Shown here: in pieces, positions 52,822 through 64,000 of the stretch
How the letters are laid out: every line of letters starts with the position of its first letter
Position numbering within the stretch: position 1 is the first letter of the stretch
Assembly (NCBI GenBank): GCA_024699855.1
Contig: JAMPIQ010000001.1
Location: 2,418,001 to 2,482,000 of the forward strand
Source: Aphelenchoides besseyi
Taxonomy: Eukaryota > Nematoda > Chromadorea > Rhabditida > Aphelenchoididae
Length of the DNA stretch: 64,000 nucleotides
Reading direction: 5' to 3'
Made by a program: the position numbers and the translations under genes
Notes under the pieces: model-generated
Told to the model about the DNA's origin: nothing
Database searches by the model: none
Seen by the model: the letters and a program-made list of their open reading frames with translations, nothing else

Positions 52822-54477
52822 TTATCCACCAGCCACCGTATCGTAGTTTGCTCGGACCAACTTTTTGTGTAACTAAACAAACATCGTGTAATGTTGGCTT
52901 ATGAATTGCGTTTCTACCTCAAATTTGTAAACAACTCCGCTGAGAATGATTAGCAAAATTATGAGTAAAAACACCGAAATTAGTGCGGTATTTGAATCGT
53001 CGGGTGCCGGTGGTAAAGTTGGTCGTTCGAAGATATAGTGTAGTTCTGTGGTTGTTTTAAGTTCGTCTTCGTAATCGTTTTGCTCGTTTCCACCAGTCTC
53101 AGGTTCGGATTCGCTTGGACTTGGTCGTTCCGCTTCTTCGGCTTCTTCCGCCTGCTCATCGGCTTCCTCTTGTTCATCGTCGTCGAATGTTGTTAGTTCC
53201 ATTTTCGGTCGCCTGAATCAACTCGATTGATTGGTTTCTCTCGAGAAAATTTTACTGTTTTCCACGAGCTCGAGCTTTCGACGGCTCTCGAATTTGTTGA
53301 TTTGCTCGTGCACGTCCAATTGCATCCTGATCTGTGGTCTGCGTACAAGCCATGACTTTTAATTTCTCCGATGAGAAAAGAGCACAACCAGTCGGATTCA
53401 ATTCCTCGGCCAATTCAGCATCTTCTATAAAGGAAACGCAACCGGCCGTATTGAAATGGGTCATATGACCGAGGGTACTGTTAATCTGTACTTTATAACA
53501 AAATTGACCCGTGCATCCTTTTGGTTGTTCAGCAACCATCTGTAAACAAGTTGATCGATTATATGTTGCAGATCTTCTTACCTTATTTCCCATGACTTTT
53601 GCGTTCACAAAAGCCTTACATTTCTGGTTCTCATCGTGCGTTGGTTCTGGTTTATCGACGTTGCAAAAACTTTTGCCACAAACGCAACTTTCCGTCTTCA
53701 ACAAATCTGCGGCTGTTTTGGCGACCGTATGATGCATTGCTCCGGTACTAAACTGCGAGATTTAGCTTTCATCATTTTGAGTTCTTACATCGGTGGAATC
53801 ATACAGGCCCCAATGGTTCGTCGTTCGATCAACGGAACAGAAGCATTCACACATCCCTGTTCCACTTCGTGGGTTCGATGATTCGTGACGTAACTGCACA
53901 ATTCTCCAACACACGTCTCTCGACCATCACAGTGTTCGCCCTTGCAAACACATTGCAGCAACTGAAATCGTTCGTTTGATAACTGGAAAGAGTTCACTTA
54001 CTTCAACTTCTTCAACTTCCAATTTGTTCACGGCACCATTGCAGAAATCGGTGTTGCAGAAACAAGTGAAAATGTCCTAAATAGCGGCTTCTAAACAAAC
54101 ACTCGACTTTCCTTACGTACGTTTCCTCTCGAGTCCGCAGCTTCGCAATGACTCTGCACATCAGTTCGAAGCATCTTCCCGCTCATACATCCTTTCACTA
54201 CTTGCGGTCGACCCCATCTGAAAAAAACAAATCAATTCGATCAAATGCTTATGCATACTCCGTGTCTCCCCAACGTGGTGCGTAATGTGAAAGGACACAA
54301 AGATCGCCATTACAAAAAGCTGAAATGAACGAACAAACGAGTCGAAATTGCAGCTTGTAACTCACATCCCATGCAATTTCGACCCACGCAATCGAGACAT
54401 TTCACCGCATCCACTGGTAACCAAAAGGAACTGAAGAGTTGGACTACGAGAAGCAAATACGTCAACTGCGATATCAT
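52822..54477 (-). CDS. Type I membrane protein with tandem Cys-rich modules
   Basis: Start at 54477 with a clear signal peptide (MISQLTYLLLVVQLFSSFWL, cleavage about PVDA/VKC). Eight or so exons encode Cys-rich units: KCLDCVGRNCMG with FCNGDLCVLSHY and GCMSGK; then TCFCNTDFCNGAV; QCVCKGEHCDGRETCVGELC with EQGCVNASVPLIERRTIGAC; SCVCGKSFCNVDKP; and GCTGQFCYKVQIN with CVSFIED. The recurring C-x-C-x4-5-C-[ND] with paired distal cysteines resembles three-finger/Ly6 or nematode ET-type modules; which one is not certain. An acidic stalk follows, then a membrane helix (ALISVFLLIILLIILSGVVY) and a short tail (KKLVRANYDTVAGG). TAA at 52822. Shares a short divergent promoter with the ORF at 54690. Confidence 0.75.
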
Positions 54478-54689
54478 GGCGGCTCTTCAGTGCGCAAAAA
54501 CAAAGGAACTACAAAACTTCGGAGATTTTATTCTGAAATCGAGAACGCGAACACAACGAAAAAGGTGAATGAGAAGCAGACGCGTGGGCCAATAAGTTGG
54601 CCAAAAGTAAAAAGCAGAAACGATAAGCGTAAATGTGCGGCCGAGTCGACGGACGTGGTCGAAAATCGAGTGTGTGCCGAAGAAGAAAA

Positions 54690-54863
54690 ATGCCGCCGAA
54701 AAGCAAAGCGGGAGTCCCGAAAAAAATACTGGAGACCAAAATCGACAAAAACTACGACGAAGCCAGTCAACGGTCGACGTTTGGCAAAAGCGAAATTCAC
54801 GGCCCAAGAATTGTCCTCCAACTATTCGTCGTTGTTCTTCTTCTTCTCATTGTCAAAGAATAG
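54690..54863 (+). CDS. Small tail-anchored membrane protein candidate
   Basis: A 57-residue ORF: basic start MPPKSKAGVPKKILETKIDK, a polar part (YDEASQRSTFGKSEIHGPR) and a C-terminal hydrophobic helix IVLQLFVVVLLLLIVKE. The layout of short polar region plus terminal helix is that of tail-anchored proteins. Overlapping longer ORFs in the other two frames look like shadows or low-complexity. It starts about 210 bp from the divergent Cys-rich gene. Family not recognised. Confidence 0.5.
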   Translation: MPPKSKAGVPKKILETKIDKNYDEASQRSTFGKSEIHGPRIVLQLFVVVLLLLIVKE

Positions 54864-55595
54864 TAGACACCTTTTCAACTTTTGTTCAATTGAACTGCGT
54901 GATGACATCGAATCGAAAAGTCCAGTCGTTTGATGGTAGTTGAGGTACATTGACGCTCCATACGAGCACTAATACGAAAAGCCTACGGCCTTGTATTTAA
55001 CAATCCGATTAAATTGGCTGGCTGAATAGACGACAAGCAATTTTGAGAGGCACGTTCACCGTTTAATGTCGACAAATTGGCTACGAAAAGAAAAAGTCAA
55101 ACTGCAGACATTCGTCAAAGAATTTCCAACGAACATAAACGTCCGAAGGTCCAACGATTCGCCGTGGAAGACCACCGATTTTCCGATATATTGCGCTTTC
55201 TCTCTCTTCGTTCCTTCTACGTTTTTTTGGCGATTACACGATGCTTTTCCGTTTTTGTCTTTCGAACGTTTTCCGCTTGGGCACATATCCACAATACAGA
55301 CGGAATGTGCACCTTCTGAAAATGGCCTTCCGTTCTTGTTGTCTGTAATTTCATTCGAATGGCCACATTTGGTTGTGTTTGTTCTATGCTATTCAAACGT
55401 CAAGAACTACCGTATGATGCGATTACGAAAGCAATGTTCGTTCTCTCCAATTAACACCTTCTAATCACCTGTGAATAACAAATGATTTTCGTTCATAGTC
55501 TTTAAGTAAGATTGAACCCTGGACGTATTTATCTGTAAGCACGATACGAAAGCACAATGATTATCAATATATAACTTAATTAATCGCAATTGGAC
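54864..55595. other. Convergent intergenic region
   Basis: Lies between the tail-anchored ORF and the stop of the Jagunal gene. ORFs such as 55066-55464 (+) have no domain or splice support. No repeat seen. Confidence 0.4.
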
Positions 55596-56295
55596 CTAAT
55601 CCTTCTTAACATCTCGTTGCCACGAGGCAAGAAGATGATATGAGAAGTAGAGAGCAAAAATGTGAATTTGAAATGCAATGAGAAAGAAAATATACCAAAG
55701 AACAACCATCGGGAATGCTCCTTTGAATGTCGGCGTCTTACTGTTCTCCATGTTGAAAATGTAGTCAATCAGTTCAGGGATCTGCCCACCCAATCCAATG
55801 CAACAAGGCAAAATACCAAAGATGTATTGGGAGTAGTACTGAATCCGAAGAAGTCGCGCCTAAAACAATTTAGAAGTCACGAATCAAAGGGTTTCGTTTA
55901 CTTTGTTATGTGCAAACGATAGAAAGCCAAAGATGATCGGAATGAACGACAAACACCAAACATATTCCCTGAAAGTAACTGGAATCAAATTCAACTGAAA
56001 ACCAAATACCACGGATATGCAGACGGTAAATCCAACTTCTCGAAGAAGGAACTTTTGTATCCAAACTCTCGTCTCGCCAGTTCACTCCCAACTTTTGCCC
56101 ACATCGACATAAGAACCAGAATGTGCAGCGAGAAAAGTCCTTTCAGATAAAATTTCATTTGGACACTAAAAATCTCCGTAAAAGTCAATCCGCAAAACCT
56201 TCTCACCTCATTTTAATCGAATTGGCGACACGTTGTCGATGACCGAAATCCGTTCCATCAGTCCCAACAGCTCGTGGTCCGCCCTTCGACGCCAT
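55596..56295 (-). CDS. jagn-1: Jagunal homologue (ER membrane protein)
   Basis: Start at 56295 with MASKGGPRAVGTDGTDFGHR and QRVANSIKM, matching the strongly conserved Jagunal N-terminus (MASRxGPRAxGTDGxDFxHR). Four membrane segments follow: YLKGLFSLHILVLMSMWAKV, PWYLVFSLNLIPV with LSFIPIIFGFLSF, IFGILPCCIGLGG and MVVLWYIFFLIAFQIHIFAL. The end reads SWQRDVKKD, a KxKxx-like dilysine context for ER retention (TAG at 55596). Jagunal organises the ER and is needed for secretory traffic (oocytes in Drosophila, neutrophils in humans). Three short introns. Confidence 0.93.
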
Positions 56296-57546
56296 TCGAT
56301 CGTTCACCAATCCAAAGATTAACACAAAAAATCCAAAACTAAAAACCAATCGCCGTTTGCTGAATTGGAATCAAATGGCTTTTTGCTCCAGTAGAACAAT
56401 CTGCTCAAAACCATTGAAGAGGACCATTCGTCGAAATTAGTTTTAAATTGAAGCCATAAGACATTTGGAAGTTGGCTGCCAGTTCGTAACGACGTTCAAT
56501 GTGCTTTCAATAAGATCAAAGTTTAAGCTCAAAAGAATTTTCGAATTCTGATATGCACGTCCTTATGACTTTTGTTTTTGCTGATTCACACTTGAAAGCA
56601 TAATCATTTTGTGGAATTTTTGTTGTTTTAATGCTCAAAAGAATGAAGAAGGTCAATGAACTTAGATAAGAAGCTTCTTCTCTTTGGCTTCTCTTCTTTC
56701 CCGTCGCATTCGATCTCATCAATCGAACGAAGTTGGAGATGTTGGGTTGAAGTTTATTAGATTAGCAACACAATTAGAAACAGTGATCAGAACAAATCAG
56801 TTGACAACTCAAAGTGGTGCAGGTGTGACAATCGAAACGGCCAGCGGCAAAGACCTGAGTCGCTTATCAGCAGAGTGGGCGGTGAACGAAAACGGAACGA
56901 GCGGGTCGTCGAATTCTCATCGTCGTGAAGAATTAGCACAGCGACTGAATTTCAACGATCGGCCATTTTCACGATCAGCCAATGCCCACTACTCATCGCA
57001 GTCAACGAGTTGAAAAGCGATTGCATGCACGTTCAGAGCTAATGATCTCAACGAACAAATTACCGCGATTATAATTCCAACGGATATTCTTCCACAATGG
57101 ATACGTGAGTTATTTTGTGCGGATATTAATGATGTCATTTCACGGATCACACTCCGTTCGATCATAAAAAAAGTGAATCACGCGATCTTTCCGAGCGTCC
57201 GTTAAGATTTTCCGCTTGTCGACGATTTAGCAACGTCCGCTTTCGCGTTGTCAGAGTAATCGACCAGTCGATGACGTCTCGTCTCTTCGACGTAGTTGAT
57301 TCAACAGCCGCCGCGTCGTCCAAATTTACATTCGACTGACTTTTGCGCATTGAGCGCGAACCCCCTCCACCACCCACGGACGCCGATCTTAAGGTCGCGG
57401 TGAAAAAACGCCAAAATGAAAAACAGCGCGAACCGCGAGCAGCGTCTTCGGGGTTTTCGGACCGTTTTGGCTTCGTTCGAAATTTGCCACGTTTTTTACC
57501 TTTTTCCTTCCAATTACCTTCGCGTTTGATCGTTTTATTTTCAGTC
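56296..57546. other. Divergent region between Jagunal and RhoGEF genes
   Basis: Holds two weak coding candidates. On the plus strand 56751-57013 stays open (TQLETVIRTNQLTTQSGAGV, EELAQRLNFNDRPFSRSANA) but has no ATG, so it could only be an internal exon. On the minus strand an ATG at 57350 gives MRKSQSNVNLDDAAAVESTT to a stop at 57162. Neither has domain support. An ATGGATAC before a GTGAGT donor near 57100 (plus) could be a first exon of the RhoGEF gene, but its phase does not fit the next exon I chose. Confidence 0.3.
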
Positions 57547-60500
57547 CCCAGCCACCGAGTTCACCTCAAAAATTCAACTATTGGCGCGAAGGTAACTTTC
57601 CCGGGCTCAGGTTCAACGACCTTCTTTTGTTTAAGCGTGTAAGAATCTTCCCGGATTGCTGCAGAATTTCGAGCAACCGCCGACCGATCAGCCGCCTCCG
57701 ATTCCGTGCGTTTTATTGGATTTACCGCAAAGCGACTCCTCGACTTCACGTGAGCCATCGCCCGTATCGACGTCCACCAACAATTCGCATCGACGTTATT
57801 TGCCACGAACTCGTGAGCGACGTACCGTACGACGGAACTTTGATGACGAGTTTCAATTATCGCAATCAGTCGAAGAGTTCGGATTCTTAGAAGCCACCGG
57901 ACGACGAGCTCAACGTGCCAGTTCGGATACTGATGAGCAATCAGTACGTTGGAGTTCGCCAATTCGGGCCTTCTCATCTTCCAGTTCGCAGAATCGCGGA
58001 GTTTATCGTAAATTGAGTATTCGCAGACGTCAACCATTGACTGTAATGGCAAATTTTGGTATGTTGAATTCACATTTTTGTTTTAAGTTTCCTTATTTAG
58101 ATGATGTTGTTTGTTATTCCGGAGACGAGTTGGAACGTAAGAACTCACGCTCAATTTTAGCAGTTCATTCCGGTTCTCTGCCATCAATCGTACAAGCAAC
58201 CACAATCTCGACGGACGAAGTGGAATGGAAACCATCGAATGTAGAGCCGCCACTGATCAGTCCAATTCTTTCGGTAGACCCGATCAATCACAAACCGCTT
58301 CAATTGTCATCTGATGAGAATGGAAACGACGAACTTAGCAATCATCATGAATCAGAAGTAGATTCTCCGTTTTCAAATCCTCCTGAACCTCCAACTTCTG
58401 CTCCGGCGTTTTCCGAGAATGGAAGTGTGTTTGCGTTTGAACGAAGACGATCGCTTGTTCAAGAGCTTCCGGCAATTTCCGAAGATCCACCAGAGTGTAA
58501 TGTTGTTCCGACGGAAACAATGCAATTTCGAAGTACCAGTGATCGTGCTCTTGACTCAAAGAACGACGATACGGACGATAACAAACGACGTTCAATGATT
58601 ATTATCACTGGGAATCCAAATCACGCAGACGACGATCCACCACTTCTTTCAACTCCAAAATCCAAGTCCACAACTGCGATTGGAGCATCATGTCAGTCGG
58701 TTCGTTCAACAACCCGACATACCATCGATCGAATCGACGCACGAGCACATAGTCCCGAGTACTCGAACGGTGGGATACTTCGACAAGACGATAGCAAAAC
58801 GTTGCACTTCGTTGAACCAACTCAACGGTTAGTTATTCTTTTACACGTTCGCTGTTTCTAATCGGTTTTCCTGTTGTTTACTCTTACCATTATTATTTGC
58901 CATCAATTGAGTTGCTCTTTTATTTTTTTGTGTTTTTACTTGTGGTAACTTTTTAGCAGCTCCCAAACCCAAAATGACGATGATTCAAATTCCGCATGTC
59001 CCACTCTACCGGCTTATTCTCCCGAACTTAATCAACGCAAAATTCGCCTTCAAAGACGAAAGACCGTGGGACCAAAAAAGAAGACAATTCAAGCAAGACG
59101 TGCACCTGTAGACGACATTATTCATCCGTCGTTGATTGAGGACGCTACAGCTGAAGAAGAAGAGGAAGAATCTGCTGGACACATTTCGATAATTCGCAGT
59201 GTTTCGTCTTTCGGATTCAGCAAGTGAGTAGTGTGATTCTAACGCATAGTTGTTGCCATTAACTCTATTTGCCTGCTTCATTGACTAATATTTGTGCTTT
59301 CTAATTAAATTTGTTTTGAACTTACACCTCATGTCCAATTAGTGACCTTTGATTTTCAGTGGCGACAAGGAAAAAAAGCGTGAAGGTGTGATCTCCGCCC
59401 TGTTGAGTGTTCGACAAAACAAAAGAGTAAGTAGAAACGAAAACATACCTGTCTAATCGTTCGATTCAAGAAACCCAGCCGTGCAAGTCTACACGATACG
59501 GGAAGCATCGTATCGAGTGATCGCAGTAAACGACGTTCACTGATCGAACACACGTGGAAGAACGGAAAGACTTCAACCGACGGTAAATGTTTGTTATATT
59601 CAACGCGCAACTTCTCAATTGCAAAAGAGCAAAGTGCTTTGATGGCTAATTTGTTGTGAATCAGAAACACAAAGTCATTTTGCTGTCGAGAAGCCCTGAT
59701 TCAGCGATTAGCACGCGTTTTTAAACATCGAAAAGAAATAACGCAAGAGAATATTTGCTCCAAACTCGTTTGTTTCAATCACTTCGATCCCAATGTACGA
59801 TTCTGTGAGCGGGAACTTTCTGTCCAATCGATCTCTTCGAGGTGTTTATTGCAAGTCCACCGGCGATCTACACGAATTGGGGTCTTTCGATTTGCCCGAT
59901 TATCCAAAAGCGAAACGTTCATCTCGAAGTGCACGACCGCATTCGATTCTAATCACCACCCCAACTTCTCAACCCGCTCAAGCTTCCAACGATGTGAACA
60001 ACGAACGACAAAACAATCGACGCTCAACGACAATCATTCACTTCTCTTCGACCAAAAAACAATCTGCCGGACGAACTTTGGGCTCATTGGCGAATGTTCG
60101 CGAGTTTCATGCGTCCTTCAATCAGAAATTCAACACTACGGATAAATCAAATCAACCGACAACAAAAACACATAGACGACCGCCGCTACTTGGCGATCAT
60201 TCGTTCACATCGCTTTCTTCGACATCTTCAAGTGACGAGCCAGCCGAAGAAGCAATTTTCGTTCCCAACGGTGTTCCTTTGAAACGTGATTCCGGTTGTC
60301 TTGAAAGTATTCCCGAATGGAGAGTCGAACCTGCATCACCACTAATTGAGCGTGTAGCTCCGAAGTGGTCTCTTCCGCAGCCAATCAAACCAACAAATCA
60401 GAAGCCGCCATTTCGAAAGATGAGCGAAGTTACTCGACTAAGTACCGACGATGAAGAGTACGAGGGAATTAGTGTGCGAAAACGCAGTTTTTCCAAAAGT

Positions 60501-63500
60501 CCAACTCGTATTCCTAATCAAGTTTTTCTCGAAAAAATCGCTTCACCACCCGCAAGTTCTGAAGCAAAACGTCTTTCCGATTTCAACGTTTCACCCACGA
60601 GTTCACTGAAGGGTTTCGGTCGTTGGCCGTCACTTCGGCGACGATCTTGGAAACAGAAAGTCGATTCAACGTTTGGCGAAACGTTTGGAAGTGCACCCGA
60701 TAGTTATCGTTTTAAACGTCCATCAGCGCGCTCGATTTTCAGTCCGACTGGAGCAGAAGAGTCGGGGACAAGTGCGTAGTTTTGGGGCAGCTTCAAGAAA
60801 ACATTTTATACACGTGTTTATGTCAAATTTTCAGGTCTTCCTGATGCTCTAGCATATGCGTTGTCAGCACCAAGTGAAAACGATTTGCGGAACGTACAAC
60901 AAAATGGAACCAACGGAATTCAGTGGCCACAACTGTAAGTTCACACCAATCAACAACCGGCTACTCAATGTTTAAGACACAAAAAGAAGTGGGAAGATCT
61001 TTGTATTTGGAACGAAGATCCGGCTAACTGGTCAATTCAGAATCCGAAGGTTGAGATTTCAGCGGGCGAAGAAAAACGACAGAACGTGATTTACGGTAAG
61101 CAGCTAAATCAACGGTCTTTTATTGTTTAGTTTAGAATTCTACACGACGGAAAAACGACATTGTCAAACACTGATCTTCCTACAACAAGTGTTTCAAGTT
61201 GGATTCATTCATCATAACATACTTTCGGAGACGGAAACCAAATCTTTGATTCCCGATGTTATCGACTCACTTCTCGACTTTCATCTCAATCTACTTCGCC
61301 GTATTCGACAACGTATTCTTGCCGGTCCAATTGTTCGCACGATCTCCGATATTGTTTGCGAAGAGTTCAAAAACGGAGAACACCGAGCTGCTGCTACCAA
61401 AGCCTATACGAATTTTACTCTCGCTCACGGTGAAGCAGACTCTCGTTACAACGATTACATGAAAAAGAATTCGCAGTTTAATGCGTTTTGCAAGGTACTG
61501 CTAACTGTTATCCTCGTTAATGACCAGTTTGTTTAGAATTTAGATCAGTATCCGAAATCGAAAGAGCGAAACTTCAAATCTTGTTATCTGTTGATCACTC
61601 AACGTCTCACTCACTATCCGACTTTTATCACACGAGTAAGTTCGAAGCTTGGTAGTCTTATTGTTGCTTATGTTTCAGTTGATCAAATGCGAAACGTGTG
61701 GAGAGTTGAAGAATTTAAGTCAAAATGCACTACGTGCCACCGAGAACTTTGCGTTGCAAGTGAACAACGATCTGTCTTCGATTTTGCTCAACCGACGTTT
61801 CGATCACGTGTGCTCGATTATGGATCGTACATCCGTTGGTAAAGTCCTCGGCCAACGATTTGGCGTATGTTTGAGAACCATTTCTGAATTCTTGTTTGGG
61901 TTTTTCAGTTCGAAGATTTGATGTTAAATGGAATTGAGCGCAAAATCTACTCAATCGGCAATGTCTGGTTCGAAATTCCACAGCAATCAATTGAACTCAC
62001 ACTTTTGCTCTTCGACGATGTTCTCGTGTTTCTGCAGTCGAAAAACAACCAACTTCACTTCTTTTCCAACAAAAACCAAGTAGCTTTTACTGACAAATAG
62101 CTTCATAAACAGAATCATTTAAGGCAAGTATTCTTCCTCTCTCAACGCTGCTTATTCGTGAGATGCCTCGCTCAAACGAACTGATGCTCATCGAACCAAT
62201 GACTCCGGATATGTGTCAATTGAAGTTCAACAATCGCTCGGACATGAATCAATGGATGCAGGCGTTGAAAGACGCACAAGCCATGGCACCCAAATTCGGT
62301 ACATCAAAAGAAGTGACCTTTGAAAATGTTATTTTAGTTCGTTTGTCAAATCGAAAGATGAACATTGAAGGGAAATTCGGACAGAACGTTGGTCGAAATA
62401 CCGAAGTTTCGGAAGAAACTAAATACAACGAAGAGCTACAGAAATGGGAAGATCGATTGGACGAAATTTTCCGTGAGTTTAATCGTAATTTGCAACTCTC
62501 TAGTGTTCATTTAAGTGTCACGGATAAACAAAGAATCCAAATTAAAATTGTACATGGAAGAGCGAATGGCGTTCATGGACGATTTGCGAAATCATTTGCT
62601 CAACTTTCCAAATTCCACAAACTTCGACTTCAACGCATCGTCTTCGAGCAAAACACGGGAATTGACGAAGGTAGATGAAGTACTTGTGATGGCAACAACT
62701 TCAAGATTTGCAGATGAAAGCTCTGTTGAACACCCACTTTTCCGATCTTCGTGCTTTTCGTCGCACTGCCTTGGACAAACGTAAATGAGATGAAGTCGGA
62801 TTAACATTATGGTTGATTTTAGTTGTCGAACGAGCTCAAAAATTCCGCGATTCAGACATTTCCTCATTCTTCGACGATTTACAAGAACTTTACCATCCGA
62901 CCAGTTCCGATTCTGCCGCTCTTTCTTCCTCTTCGAACGACGAGAATTCGGAGAAACCGTCAACTTCGGCGAGTAGTCGAAAACCCCGTCGCTCCAAAAC
63001 TTGGAACTACGGTAATGCGGAGAGCATTTATCAAAGTATGTTGATTGCTACCTCATAACTATTGAATGTGTATTCAGAAGAAGGAGTCAGAAGACATACG
63101 ACTATGCCAAAAATGCAATCCTTTGCGCATCATCCGTTGATTGAAGAAGACGGCGAGGATGTTCGACTTGATGAGCAGTTGCAACGTTTACCAGTAAGTC
63201 ACACAACCCTCTTTTTTTGTTGTACTCTTGTTTTGAAGGTCAATTTGAATTCGAAAACACGACGTGTAGCCACCGAAATTATCCTCGAAAACCTCAGACT
63301 CCGCGACCAAAATGATCAACTTCGTGAAGAGAACGCTCGGTGAGTCATTTCCAACGGTCTGTCGACGTCTCTGATTCATTTAGCAATGCCATGCACTTGG
63401 CAGCCATTCGAGCGCGCAAAACACCGTTCGCCGAAACCACAGAGAAGTTGGAGTCGTTGAGACAAAAGCAGGAAGAAGTTCAGAACAAAGAAGTGACTTT

Positions 63501-64000
63501 TCGACGAGAATACGAAAAGCGATTGGAAGAACTCAAGCAATGGGAAGAGGAGCTTCGATCTCGTGAAGTAAGTTAACTTCATTTTTGCTGCAAATCCCTC
63601 GAAGTTTTTCGAAAGGTGTGTTCGGCAAATATTGTCGGTAAACGAGAAAAGTGGGTAAATCGATCGGTTTTGATATGCGCGCGCGTCGGGTGTAATTAAT
63701 CTGCACCGCCACTTAACTCGTCTGTTTGTGCTCCTCAAATGAGGACAACGAGATTCTCTCGAGAGAATAAGCGGCATATCAAAAAGAAGTCGATCAACTC
63801 AACAGTTTTCTCGTTCAATTGCGCAACTTTTTGTGGTCAAGTCGATTGCTTTTCGGTACGATCACTTACCCCGGACTTATGTTTGGTTTGTAATCACGCA
63901 ACATTTGTAGAATGAGCTTGTTGAGCGAACGCAAACGCTAAACGACGAGCGATCCGGTCGACCGGATTCGGCCAATTCGTCCGGAATCAGTCGAGACACA
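57547..64000 (+). CDS. Rho guanine nucleotide exchange factor (ARHGEF2/18-like), 3' end cut by window
   Basis: The first recognisable exon is about 57547-57591, joined in phase to 57664 (STIGAKNFEQPPTDQPP). A Ser/Pro-rich disordered N-terminus of about 900 residues follows. The region 61000-61900 is a DH domain: EEKRQNVIYEFYTTEKRHCQ, LSETETKSLIPDVIDSLLDF, CYLLITQRLTHYPTFITRLI. A PH domain follows (ERKIYSIGNVWFEIPQQSIE, LLLFDDVLVFLQSK, QLKFNNRSDMNQWMQALKDA). Then come coiled coils (EKLESLRQKQEEVQNKEVTF) as in GEF-H1/ARHGEF18/AKAP13, which activate RhoA. A methionine at 59793 (MYDSVSGNFLSNRSLRG) may start a shorter isoform, because the join upstream of it is unclear. The true start codon was not found. 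Confidence 0.82.

Noticed and set aside
55066..55464. 132-codon plus-strand ORF between the tail-anchored ORF and Jagunal
   Set aside because: Composition is unlike neighbouring proteins and no domain or exon partner was seen.
57162..57350. Minus-strand ORF MRKSQSNVNLDD... as a confirmed gene
   Set aside because: Coding-like, but no partner exon and no homology recognised; only mentioned in the intergenic entry.

Overview
The window looks like compact nuclear DNA from an invertebrate, most likely a nematode. Genes are split by many short (about 40-60 bp) GT-AG introns. The AMPK alpha gene carries an N-terminal extension I recognise from C. elegans AAK-2. Several start codons sit directly after a TTTCAG/TTTTCAG acceptor, as expected for trans-splicing, and one same-strand gene pair has operon-like spacing. 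No bacterial, plasmid or viral architecture is visible. Species cannot be named from sequence alone.

Layout, left to right. 1-0.7 kb: 3' part of a C15orf61 homologue and a second small membrane ORF six bases after its stop. 2.1-7 kb: AMPK alpha (aak-2-like), with an unknown gene nested antisense in one intron, a hairpin intron next to an 11-nt microexon, and a symmetric exon that adds a Cys-rich insert. 7-9.6 kb: gene-poor, with an inverted tRNA-Ser-like repeat. 9.7-10.6 kb: ABHD11-like hydrolase. 10.8-15.6 kb: SAFB-like SAP/RRM protein, with an antisense KCTD8/12/16-like gene in its first coding intron. 16-18.5 kb: RUN-SH3 (RUSC-like) protein. 20-22 kb: RIO kinase 3. 22.4-25.8 kb: supervillin-like protein without a headpiece. 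26.4-27.4 kb: a weak hypothetical gene. 27.7-28.5 kb: ribose-5-phosphate isomerase. 29 kb: a long hairpin.

30-31.2 kb: unknown gene. 31.6-33.2 kb: divergent GSK3-like kinase. 34-34.9 kb: mitochondrial ribosomal protein L19. 36.4-38.1 kb: basic Ser/Pro/Lys-rich protein. 38.6-40.5 kb: BPNT2/IMPAD1-like phosphatase followed about 107 bp later by a small coiled-coil gene (operon-like). 41.2-42.2 kb: multipass membrane protein. 42.2-43.5 kb: ER FKBP with EF-hands and KDEL. 44.3-47.1 kb: LITAF-like gene whose 3' end is duplicated, with an RTE-type retrotransposon remnant and a chimeric ORF between the copies. 48.6-52 kb: inositol-trisphosphate 3-kinase. 52.8-54.5 kb: Cys-rich type I membrane protein. 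54.7 kb: small tail-anchored ORF. 55.6-56.3 kb: Jagunal homologue. 57.5 kb to the right edge: RhoGEF (DH-PH-coiled coil), cut by the window end.

The genes are mostly housekeeping and signalling and do not form one pathway. The most unusual observations are the Cys-rich insert in AMPK alpha, the hairpin intron with a GC donor beside the microexon, the two nested antisense genes, the LITAF/RTE rearrangement and the dicistronic-looking pairs. Exon boundaries were read by eye from splice motifs and reading-frame continuity; gene spans below include introns.
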